Of a DNA stretch of 12,123 nt, positions 5,758 through 12,087 are shown one piece after another. Numbering within the stretch: the stretch's first letter is position 1; every line of letters begins with the position of its first letter. Below the pieces are notes generated by a model. The model was not told the DNA's origin and did not search any database. It worked only from the letters and a program-made list of their open reading frames with translations. This stretch comes from Bacillota bacterium. Lineage in GTDB: Bacteria; Bacillota; Clostridia; Lachnospirales; Lachnospiraceae. The translations under genes were made by a program, and so were the position numbers. The stretch covers positions 1 through 12,123 of the forward strand of contig JAEYPP010000014.1 of NCBI GenBank assembly GCA_023410575.1, given 5' to 3'.

Positions 5758-6673
5758 TGTCATTGTTCGATAAGAATCTTTTTGCATTATCAATCAATTC
5801 ATCTCGGCATTCCTTTGGACCGATCACCTTTACTTTATCTCCAAAACTTAGTAATAGCGCCTTCCATAATCTTTCCTTAGCTGGAACATCAATAAATACT
5901 CTACACTTTGTCTTATTAACATACTCCATTGCACAGTCCGGAAAATACTCACTCATCAACCCCTTATCTGTTTCATCGAAATGAACTTCTATATGAATGC
6001 AAGTTTTTATATATGCTTCTTCCGACTCTTTCATTCGGTCTTTAATATTCCCATGATGTGTATCATACTTTTTTGACTTAACTTCCAGATTGCTCATTCT
6101 AGCTACTTTATAAGTTCTATATTCTTTTTTTTCATTTTCATAAGAAAATAAGTACCAAGCATACCATTTATAATGAATTGCCAGTGGTTGCACCATAGGA
6201 TTCGAAAGTTTTCCACTTGCGTTTCTGTAATCAAATTGTACATAATTCTTTTGCTGTATTGCTTGTTCTAATATGCCATTCAGATCCTGAACTTGATTAT
6301 TTTCCTTAGTCACACTAAAATCCCAAAATATCTTTTGACCACCTTCTTTTTCTACAATCACATTGTATTTATCGATCAAAGAATCTAAAATATCACTTGA
6401 ATAAGCAGATGCAAGACTTTCTAGCGCCTTAATAATTAATTGCTGTTCTTCTGCTCTAACATCTATATTTTTCATCTTATAATTAGGAAGAATGGAATAT
6501 CCACCATTTTTTCCTGTATCTGCATACACAGGAATTCCAATTGAGGAGATACTAATGATATCTCGCTGTATTGTTCTTACCGATACTTGATATCGTTTTG
6601 CAAAATAACTTGCAGGAACATGATCATGATGTAAAAGATATATAATAATACCAAGAATGCGATCAACTTTCAT
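5744..6673 (-). CDS. WYL domain-containing transcriptional regulator (YafY/DeoR-like HTH)
   Basis: This 309-residue protein has an N-terminal winged HTH (about 1-60: MKVDRILGIIIYLL, SYFAKRYQVSVRTIQRDI), a WYL domain (about 131-200) containing the YAWYLFSY motif and TYKVARM, and a C-terminal WCX-like region (about 225-300). The order and length match YafY-type regulators. WYL domains are thought to sense ligands such as nucleic acids or nucleotides, and this subgroup occurs near both metabolic and stress genes. I start at the ATG at 6673, where the HTH begins; an upstream extension to 6796 adds 41 residues unlike the family. Its ribosome binding site is weak (GGAAGG, 13 nt away). The XRE regulator gene lies 140 bp upstream on the same strand. 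Confidence 0.88.
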   Translation of the reverse strand: MKVDRILGIIIYLLHHDHVPASYFAKRYQVSVRTIQRDIISISSIGIPVYADTGKNGGYSILPNYKMKNIDVRAEEQQLIIKALESLASAYSSDILDSLIDKYNVIVEKEGGQKIFWDFSVTKENNQVQDLNGILEQAIQQKNYVQFDYRNASGKLSNPMVQPLAIHYKWYAWYLFSYENEKKEYRTYKVARMSNLEVKSKKYDTHHGNIKDRMKESEEAYIKTCIHIEVHFDETDKGLMSEYFPDCAMEYVNKTKCRVFIDVPAKERLWKALLLSFGDKVKVIGPKECRDELIDNAKRFLSNNDIELL

Positions 6674-6813
6674 TTTATCTACTTTACCTTCCCATTCTCC
6701 AAATTTTCCTAACCACTTACGAGCTAAATAAATCTGAACAATAGCTCTATCATAATAACATACAATGCTTCTTAGATTGCTTTTACTACCTACCACTTCT
6801 ATTCACTGCCATA

Positions 6814-7398
6814 TTATATAAATATTTTTATAACAGCTACCATTGTAATAGTCACCAATACAGCCAGAAATGCAAATCCAACCACTATCACTATTTTCTG
6901 ATAAGGTCTTTTCCCTTCTTCCCTTGCTTTTTCTATCTCATTCAAGCTTTTTCCTTCTGAAAATGCAAGAATTTCTTTATACGTTTGAATGTCATGTTTT
7001 TTCTTGAATCTCTCAACTCTTATTGCATAATACATACAGAATCCGAATATCAACAGATACAATACGAAACCATACCATTTTCCATATATCAAAAGTGGTA
7101 CAGGCAAAATAATCTCTGCCAAAAGTAATATTGTAAATACTAAGCTGTCTCTCTGAAAAACAGCATTTTCCTGTGTATCAATTGTTCTCTTCATCTTTTC
7201 TAAGTCTCCTTTGATTAAATTATCAAGAGAGATTCGAAAGATTTCACTTATCAGCACTAAACTTTTTACATCTGGATAGCTCTTATCATTTTCCCAATTC
7301 GATATCGTCTGTCTAGAAACATATACTCTTTCTGCTAATTCTTCCTGTGATAAATTCGCACTCATCCGATATTTTTTTATTTGCTTTCCAAGTTCCAT
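6814..7398 (-). CDS. XRE-family HTH regulator with C-terminal transmembrane segments
   Basis: This 194-residue protein has an N-terminal XRE HTH (about 1-60: ELGKQIKKYRMSANLSQEEL, VSRQTISNWENDKSYPDV). Three predicted hydrophobic segments follow, at about 86-105, 108-127 and 167-192, with a basic and acidic loop between the second and third. Membrane-tethered XRE regulators of this shape are common in Firmicutes and usually act on their own and neighbouring promoters; the signal is unknown. AGGAGG lies 8 nt before the ATG at 7398, so I prefer it to the upstream GTG. Two 18-bp palindromes in its promoter region (7449-7466 and 7483-7500) are probable autoregulatory operators. Confidence 0.88.
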   Translation of the reverse strand: MELGKQIKKYRMSANLSQEELAERVYVSRQTISNWENDKSYPDVKSLVLISEIFRISLDNLIKGDLEKMKRTIDTQENAVFQRDSLVFTILLLAEIILPVPLLIYGKWYGFVLYLLIFGFCMYYAIRVERFKKKHDIQTYKEILAFSEGKSLNEIEKAREEGKRPYQKIVIVVGFAFLAVLVTITMVAVIKIFI

Positions 7399-7424
7399 CT
7401 TTGTCACCTCCTTGTAACTGTAGC

Positions 7425-7454
7425 ATAATCAAAAAAGCTAACTATGGCTATCAA
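7425..7454 (-). promoter_or_regulatory. Candidate promoter of the XRE regulator gene
   Basis: On the minus strand TTGATA is followed after 18 bp by GATTAT, about 27-32 bp before the ATG at 7398. The -35-like hexamer lies inside the second operator copy, so repressor binding would block it. The -10 match is only 4 of 6. Confidence 0.35.
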
Positions 7455-7466
7455 AAGCCCTTGACA
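7449..7466. promoter_or_regulatory. Operator copy 2 of the XRE regulator (imperfect palindrome)
   Basis: TATCAAAAGCCCTTGACA matches the perfect palindrome at 7483-7500 at 14 of 18 positions in the same register, with the mismatches mostly in the centre. The start-to-start distance is 34 bp. It overlaps the candidate -35 of the regulator's promoter. Confidence 0.55.
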
Positions 7467-7482
7467 TTTCACGATTCCATAC

Positions 7483-7500
7483 TGTCAAAAGATTTTGACA
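7483..7500. promoter_or_regulatory. Operator copy 1 of the XRE regulator (perfect palindrome)
   Basis: TGTCAAAAGATTTTGACA is a palindrome with two perfect 8-bp arms and a 2-bp centre, a typical XRE dimer site. It lies 85 bp upstream of the XRE gene and downstream of the terminator of the preceding gene. Confidence 0.6.
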
Positions 7501-7520
7501 CACGCTCCAAACTTTCTATT

Positions 7521-7568
7521 ACTATAATAAAAGGCCTCTTATGATTTATATTTTATCATAAAAGACCT
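7521..7568 (-). terminator. Intrinsic terminator of the HTH-desulfoferrodoxin regulator gene
   Basis: A 14-bp stem (arms 7532-7545 and 7555-7568, 9-base loop) is followed on the minus strand by TTTTATTAT. Two positions pair as G-U only in minus-strand RNA, while the plus-strand RNA would have A-C mismatches. The hairpin is therefore built for the minus strand. It lies 53 nt after the regulator's stop codon. Confidence 0.8.
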
Positions 7569-7621
7569 AATAAAACCTTAGTTCTTCATATTTCAGTAAT
7601 AATTTTTTTGCCATAAGAAGT

Positions 7622-8227
7622 CTATTGATTATCAACTCCCTTAACAACATTGACAGAAAACAATCCATCTCTATTGCAGTAAAAAAGAATCTTCTTTACT
7701 CCACGTATTTTAAATCTAGCTTCTGCATTACCTTCCGGATAAAGCTTAGTCATTTGAATCTTATCAGACGATAATGTAGCAATAAAAGAAACATAATGTT
7801 GTTTCGTCATGTCATGATCTACACGAACATAATATTCATCTTCCACTCTTTCAATATGCATCTTATGGTTCTTGTCTGTATCTTCTGCCTGACACGGTGT
7901 GAGTAATACCCCATGACAGTGGATAACAGCTTCTCCCATACTATGAATGACATTTCCACAAACGGGACATATATAGAAATTTGAACGCATCATATTAGCT
8001 GCTACATTCACATTGTTAACCGCATTCCCAGAAATGAGTTCTGTAATCGACACCCCAAAAACCTTTGCTATTGGTTCTAATAAAGAAATATCCGGATATC
8101 CTTTCCCAGTTTCCCATTTTGAAATAGTCTTATCCGAAACGCATAACCTTCCAGCAAGTTCTGCTTGTGTCAAATGATTTTTCTCTCGCAATTCTTTTAT
8201 AACTGCTCCTGTTATATACTGATTCAT
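7622..8227 (-). CDS. HTH (XRE) regulator fused to a desulfoferrodoxin/superoxide-reductase-like domain
   Basis: The protein has 201 residues. Residues 1-65 are an XRE HTH (IKELREKNHLTQAELAGRL, VSDKTISKWETGKGYPDISL). Residues 84-112 resemble the desulforedoxin rubredoxin-like knuckle: FYICPVCGNVI and then HCHG, where relatives have CCG. Residues 121-195 resemble the superoxide-reductase fold: VDHDMTKQHYVSFIA, LYPEGNAEARFKI, and YCNRDGLF in place of CNxHGL(W/F). His121, His138, His144 and Cys184 align with Fe ligands of the reductase, but the fifth ligand position is Asp187. It is probably a redox- or metal-responsive regulator rather than an enzyme (inference). AGGAGG lies 9 nt before the ATG at 8227. 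It has its own terminator downstream. Confidence 0.85.
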   Translation of the reverse strand: MNQYITGAVIKELREKNHLTQAELAGRLCVSDKTISKWETGKGYPDISLLEPIAKVFGVSITELISGNAVNNVNVAANMMRSNFYICPVCGNVIHSMGEAVIHCHGVLLTPCQAEDTDKNHKMHIERVEDEYYVRVDHDMTKQHYVSFIATLSSDKIQMTKLYPEGNAEARFKIRGVKKILFYCNRDGLFSVNVVKGVDNQ

Positions 8228-8405
8228 TCTTATGTACCTCCTATGCAAATATCATAAGCATACAAAGAGACTTTTACTACCTACGAAAAGTAGACTTACA
8301 ACCTCAAGGATTCACATGCTTTCAAACTCTGTGTACACCTAGATTTTGAAGGTGGCTTAGGATTTTTATCTTTTTTACTTCTTTGCATTTGATTTCTTTT
8401 CAAAG

Positions 8406-9068
8406 TTACTTAATCGATAGTATCTTGTTTTTTATTCTCATACATGCTTGCGTATGCATAATCCAATGTCTCGAAAATGGCATATGTATTAGTCCTCTAA
8501 TATCTTTCTTGCACCAATAGTCTATCAGCCAGTATGAATTTTCATCTTTACTAACAACATCTAAACTTTCCACATACTGCTTTTGAATTTCTGTAATCTT
8601 TGTCTTTATTTCTTCAAAAGTAAGTGATTTAAGAATAGCTGTCGTTGCTTTATCCACATCAATAATATACTGATACAATTCATCAATATTTAACTCTCTT
8701 GAAAAAGTTGCTATATCCTCCCCCACAAGTTCATTTCCCGTAGTAATAATAGAAGAACCTATGCGAATTTGATAGCCATTAGCAAAGAAAACCTGTTCAT
8801 CATTTGCAATAAGTGAATGCGCAACAATATCTTCAATGCGAAAAATATGCCACAAAGAATATGCAATCGTTTTGCTATGATAGCCATTGGCATTCATAAA
8901 CGGAATTGCCGAAAAATCATCATAACACAACTCTTGCTTCATCTCTAATAACTGCTGCATCAATTGTTTTCTCAATTCAAGTAAAGAATCTATCCCTAAA
9001 TTGAAAGAATCTTTTTTCTTAAGTTGCGATTGTATAAGTTTATTTAGTTCTGACCAATCTTTATTCAT
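8406..9068 (-). CDS. DinB-like superfamily protein
   Basis: This 220-residue, mostly helical protein has its histidines placed as in DinB/YfiT-like four-helix bundles: His74 in SLWHIFRIED, and His201 and His205 in SRHWIMHTQA near the C-terminus. The three could form the family's metal site. Members include thiol-S-transferases (bacillithiol- or mycothiol-dependent) and damage-inducible proteins of unknown activity, so the reaction here cannot be assigned. GGTGAG lies 5 nt upstream of the ATG at 9068. The HTH-desulfoferrodoxin gene lies 178 bp downstream on the same strand, and both upstream regions share a 15-of-19 sequence element. Confidence 0.72.
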   Translation of the reverse strand: MNKDWSELNKLIQSQLKKKDSFNLGIDSLLELRKQLMQQLLEMKQELCYDDFSAIPFMNANGYHSKTIAYSLWHIFRIEDIVAHSLIANDEQVFFANGYQIRIGSSIITTGNELVGEDIATFSRELNIDELYQYIIDVDKATTAILKSLTFEEIKTKITEIQKQYVESLDVVSKDENSYWLIDYWCKKDIRGLIHMPFSRHWIMHTQACMRIKNKILSIK

Positions 9069-9284
9069 AAAAACTCACCGTCCACTTCAAATAATCACTT
9101 GCTTTCAGGCTCTCCACAAGTCCGAAATTTACAAACCATCATTACACTCATTTCAATTATCCAGTATGTACAGACTAGCTGAACCAATGTTATCAGAATG
9201 TTATCATGTTTTTGGCAAAGAAGAAATTCTTTTTTACAAATAAATCAATCTATAAAGGCGGTGAAACCTGAAAGTTTCAAGTGT
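9069..9284. other. Intergenic region upstream of the DinB-like gene
   Basis: A weak minus-strand promoter candidate is TTGTGG-17-GATTAT near 9093-9121. On the plus strand 9166-9243 reads MYRLAEPMLSECYHVFGKEE and a short end with coding-like codon choice. It may be the tail of a lost plus-strand gene, but this cannot be shown. TGAAAC and GTTTCA arms at 9263-9280 could form a short hairpin after the neighbouring pseudogene. Confidence 0.35.
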
Positions 9285-9565
9285 TTAGTAATCTTTAGGA
9301 TATGGTTCAATCCCCAGTGAGTACTTTACCTCATTCAGTAATTCATCCTCTGTCAAATCATATGGAAAAGGGTCTGCATCCCCCATAATATTTTTCATCA
9401 GTCCATCATATGTTCCACACTCTATAACCAAAAATGGCTTACCCCTCTTATCCACTTATCAATGTAGTACTCCGTTTTAATTGCTGCGTTACACTCCGCT
9501 ATTTCTTTAGTTCCATTGATATAATCTGCATACATATCCCACAGGTCAATATCGTACCCATCCAT
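9285..9565 (-). pseudogene. Small acidic protein gene (about 91 aa) broken by an 8-bp duplication
   Basis: The ATG at 9565 has GAGG 8 nt upstream and opens MDGYDIDLWDMYADYINGTK, followed by EIAECNAAIKTEYYIDK. A second frame continues RGKPFLVIECGTYDGLMKNI, then DPFPYDLTEDELLNEVKYS, to the TAA at 9285-9287. At the junction CTTATC occurs twice, 8 bp apart (9447-9452 and 9455-9460). Removing one 8-bp unit gives YYIDKRGKPFLVIECG in one frame, so a near-tandem duplication caused the shift. I do not recognise the family. The intact form would be acidic and soluble. It could still be functional if the duplication is a sequencing error or a phase-variable repeat, but two units give little slippage potential. 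Confidence 0.68.
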
Positions 9566-9624
9566 CACTTCATCCTCTAGAATCCATGATTAATAAGGGT
9601 AATATAATCTAAATTAGACAATAC

Positions 9625-9669
9625 ACATAAAGAAACCTCGGAAACCCTTATATTGAGCATCCGAGGTTT
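9625..9669 (-). terminator. Intrinsic terminator of guaA
   Basis: Arms AAACCTCGGA (9633-9642) and TCCGAGGTTT (9660-9669) form a 10-bp stem with a 17-base loop. On the minus strand it is followed by CTTTATG. It begins 7 nt after the guaA stop. Confidence 0.85.
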
Positions 9670-9676
9670 TAATCCG

Positions 9677-10969
9677 TTATTCGAACTCAATCGTAGCTAC
9701 AGGTTTCTTTGTCAACTCATAGCACACTCTGTTTACGCTAGGAACTTCGGCTGTAATTCTATCCACGATTTTCTCAAGAATATCGTAATCGATTCTCTCG
9801 ATGGTTGCAGTCATTGCATCGATCGTATTTACGGCACGAATGATAACCATGTAACCCATGCTTCTTGCGTTGTTTCTTACACCAACTGCTTTGAAATCAG
9901 GGATAACTGTGAAGTACTGCCATACCTTCTTATCAAGACCTGCTTTGGCAAATTCATCACGAAGAATTGCATCTGCCTCGCGAAGTGCCTCAAGACGATC
10001 TCTAGTGATTGCTCCAAGGCAGCGTACACCAAGTCCAGGGCCAGGGAAAGGCTGACGGTATACCATTTCAGCAGGTAATCCTAGTTCTACACCACAAGCA
10101 CGAACCTCATCCTTGAACAGCTGCGCTAGAGGCTCAACCAATGAAAATTGTAAATCCTCAGGAAGTCCACCTACATTATGATGTGACTTAACACATTTTG
10201 CAGTCTTAGTTCCAGATTCAATGATATCAGGATAGATTGTTCCCTGTCCTAAGAAATCAATTCCGTCCAACTTTCTAGCTTCTTCTTCAAATACACGAAT
10301 GAATTCGCCACCGATAATCTTTCTCTTTTCTTCAGGATCAGCCACATTTTCTAGTTTTCCTAAGAATCGATCAGTAGCATCTACATAAATTAAGTTTGCA
10401 TTCAACTGATTTTTGAAAACTTCAACAACATTCTCAGACTCATTCTTTCTCATAAGACCATGGTTAACATGAACGCAAACCAGTTGCTTTCCGATAGCCT
10501 TTAGCAAAAGTGCAGCAACTACAGAAGAGTCAACCCCGCCAGACAATGCTAAAAGAACCTTCTTGTCGCCAACCTGACGACGAACCAGTTCTACCTGATC
10601 TTCGATAAAGTTCTTCATATTCCAGTTAGCCTCTGACTTACACTCGTCAAATACAAAAGCTTTCATTGTTGCATCATCAGGAATCTGAGTAAAATTCTTC
10701 TCACACTTTGCAGTTGGGTGATCGATAGCCATAACCGGATATCCACACTCATATATTGCAGGGTTCACATCAACAGGCGCGCCGTCCACAACCCTGTTCT
10801 CGCCACCGCTTAAAATAATACCCTTAACATTTTCCAAAGCCTTTAATTCGCTTGGGGTAATGTCGTGCGGATGAATCTCGCTATACACTCCCATACTACG
10901 AATCTGTCTTGCAATCACGGTATTTTCCGTGCTGCCCATGTCCAAAATGACAATCATGTCTTGTTTCAT
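9677..10969 (-). CDS. guaA: GMP synthase with a degenerate, shortened glutamine amidotransferase domain
   Basis: GMP synthase converts XMP to GMP using ATP and an amino group. Here it has 430 residues, against about 510-525 usual. Residues 5-115 are the remains of the class I amidotransferase: MIVILDMGSTENTVIARQI and GIILSGG are kept. At the nucleophile-elbow position, however, it reads YPVMAIDHPTAK instead of a GxCxGxQ motif, and about 85 residues including the FHPE region are gone. The ATP pyrophosphatase domain is intact (SGGVDSS at 143-149, KSHHNVGGL at 261-269), as is the C-terminal dimerisation domain (RQPFPGPGLGVRCLG, and the end KKPVATIEFE). The ATG at 10969 has GGAGG 5 nt upstream; the ATG at 10981 lies in the ribosome binding site itself. 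The enzyme should use free ammonia or a partner glutaminase (inference). It is divergent from purC. Confidence 0.95.
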   Translation of the reverse strand: MKQDMIVILDMGSTENTVIARQIRSMGVYSEIHPHDITPSELKALENVKGIILSGGENRVVDGAPVDVNPAIYECGYPVMAIDHPTAKCEKNFTQIPDDATMKAFVFDECKSEANWNMKNFIEDQVELVRRQVGDKKVLLALSGGVDSSVVAALLLKAIGKQLVCVHVNHGLMRKNESENVVEVFKNQLNANLIYVDATDRFLGKLENVADPEEKRKIIGGEFIRVFEEEARKLDGIDFLGQGTIYPDIIESGTKTAKCVKSHHNVGGLPEDLQFSLVEPLAQLFKDEVRACGVELGLPAEMVYRQPFPGPGLGVRCLGAITRDRLEALREADAILRDEFAKAGLDKKVWQYFTVIPDFKAVGVRNNARSMGYMVIIRAVNTIDAMTATIERIDYDILEKIVDRITAEVPSVNRVCYELTKKPVATIEFE

Positions 10970-11014
10970 TGTCTCCTCCATTCCGGTACTACAAGTGCCG
11001 TCATATCACTTTCT

Positions 11015-11052
11015 GTGTGTCTAACGCCATTATAGTATAAAATTCTACACAC
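11015..11052. promoter_or_regulatory. Inverted repeat GTGTGT-N26-ACACAC centred on the guaA -10
   Basis: The arms at 11015-11020 and 11047-11052 are complementary and their centre falls on the TATAAT. The flanking bases partly extend the similarity (CTA after one arm, TCT before the other). It may be a regulator site controlling guaA. The arms are short, so chance is possible. Confidence 0.3.
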
Positions 11053-11057
11053 GAAAA
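11029..11057 (-). promoter_or_regulatory. Candidate guaA promoter
   Basis: A perfect TATAAT (11034-11029 on the minus strand) lies 59 bp upstream of the guaA ATG. The hexamer 17 bp upstream is only TTTTCG, so the -35 is poor and the promoter may depend on an activator or on AT-rich upstream sequence. Confidence 0.5.
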
Positions 11058-11205
11058 GAGGTTCTTTCATATTTTTTAACATTTATTCCAAAACATTCAT
11101 TTAAAATATTTTGTTTTTTTCAAAAATATATTTTCTATTGTGGAAAATTGTGTTAAAGTAGTGTCGTTGGATATTTCAATCGCACCTATGGCAAAGGAGA
11201 ATTCT

Positions 11206-11889
11206 ATGAATAAGATTTATGAAGGAAAAACAAAAGACGTTTACGGTCTTGACAATGGCAATGTAATGCTAAAATTCAAAGATGACTGTACCGGAAAAGA
11301 CGGCGTATTTGATCCAGGTGAGAACTCAGTTGGTCTCACGATCGAAGGTATTGGTAAAGCAAATTTAGAGACCTCTGTTCACTATTTCGAGCTTTTAAAG
11401 AAAGCAGGCATTAAAACTCACTATATAAGTGCTGATGTTGAAAATGCTACGATGGAAGTTCTTCCAGCAACCGTATTCGGTCACGGTCTTGAAGTTATCT
11501 GTCGTTTGGTTGCTACTGGAAGCTTTATACGTAGATATGGTGAATACATACAAGATGGTACTAAATTAGAAGGTGGTTATGTAGAATGTACCTTTAAGAA
11601 TGACGATTTGGGCGATCCTCTTGTAACTGGTGAAGGACTTGCAGCTTTAGGCGTTATGACACCAGCTATGTTCGAGAGCATGAAGGAACAGACCCTAAAG
11701 ATTACCAAGATTGTTGCTGATGATCTTAAGTCCATCGGGCTTGATTTGTGGGATATAAAATTTGAATTTGGTTACAACAACGACGAAGTTATCTTGATTG
11801 ACGAAATTGCTTCTGGTAATATGCGTGTTTATAAAGATGGTAAGATTGTTGAGCCTGTAGAGTTAACCAAGTTAATTCTTAATAGATAA
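11206..11889 (+). CDS. purC: Phosphoribosylaminoimidazole-succinocarboxamide synthase (SAICAR synthase)
   Basis: PurC joins CAIR and aspartate using ATP in de novo purine synthesis, in the cytoplasm. The 227-residue protein has the N-terminal IYEGKTKDVY nucleotide-binding loop, FKDDCTGKDG, VICRLVATGSFIRRYG (the phosphate-binding VVRxxAxGS region), FKNDDLGDPL, and near the end LWDIKFEFGY and LIDEIASGNMRVY. Most bacterial enzymes carry DEISPDTCRLWD at the last position; the variant here looks like a subgroup rather than damage. The length is close to the family's 235-240. AAAGGAG lies 6 nt upstream of the ATG at 11206, so I prefer it to an upstream in-frame start at 11140. It is transcribed divergently from guaA and followed by a strong terminator. 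Confidence 0.95.
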   Translation: MNKIYEGKTKDVYGLDNGNVMLKFKDDCTGKDGVFDPGENSVGLTIEGIGKANLETSVHYFELLKKAGIKTHYISADVENATMEVLPATVFGHGLEVICRLVATGSFIRRYGEYIQDGTKLEGGYVECTFKNDDLGDPLVTGEGLAALGVMTPAMFESMKEQTLKITKIVADDLKSIGLDLWDIKFEFGYNNDEVILIDEIASGNMRVYKDGKIVEPVELTKLILNR

Positions 11890-11915
11890 GATTATTTAAA
11901 AAATAAACTAGAATT

Positions 11916-11970
11916 ACACGAAGTAAAGCTACAGCCCTTAATATTACTGGGCTGTAGCTTTTCTTTGTGT
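11916..11970 (+). terminator. Intrinsic terminator of purC, long hairpin
   Basis: Core arms AAAGCTACAGCCC (11925-11937) and GGGCTGTAGCTTT (11949-11961) form a perfect 13-bp stem with an 11-base loop, followed by TCTTTG. The complementarity extends outward (ACACGAAG and CTTTGTGT) after one T-T mismatch, making about 21 bp in all. It may also stop transcription coming from the other side. Confidence 0.88.
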
Positions 11971-12033
11971 TACTCAAACTCGGCAAGATGTTGACTGTAA
12001 GCGCCTAATAATAATACGTTAGTTAAATAATTA

Positions 12034-12061
12034 GAAAGTGGAGTATTTCACTACCACTTTC
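12034..12061 (-). terminator. Possible terminator of a minus-strand gene entering from the right
   Basis: Arms GAAAGTGG and CCACTTTC enclose a 12-base loop. On the minus strand TAATTATTT follows, a weak U-tract. It lies 26 nt after the stop of a possible partial gene at 12088. Confidence 0.4.
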
Positions 12062-12087
12062 CATTTACATTAAATATTTAGAGCATT

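Larger units (their letters stand above)
10970..11205. other. Divergent guaA/purC intergenic region
   Basis: It holds the guaA promoter candidate and an inverted repeat around it. The purC side is a very AT-rich stretch with several possible but weak -10 and -35 matches (for example TTTTCT-17-TAAAGT near 11131-11159). I see no B. subtilis-type PurBox, and no purine riboswitch can be recognised by eye. Confidence 0.5.

Noticed and set aside
6674..6796. 41-residue N-terminal extension of the WYL regulator
   Set aside because: Family members start at the HTH, and the extension has no recognisable domain and no convincing ribosome binding site.
9653..10078. 141-codon plus-strand open frame opposite the 3' end of guaA
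   Set aside because: It lies wholly antisense to strongly conserved GuaA sequence and the guaA terminator, and has no recognisable family; it is a shadow of guaA codon structure.
10970..11040. Purine riboswitch in the guaA leader
   Set aside because: The leader from the predicted start is only about 50 nt and shows no paired P1/P2/P3 layout or conserved guanine-aptamer core that I can see.
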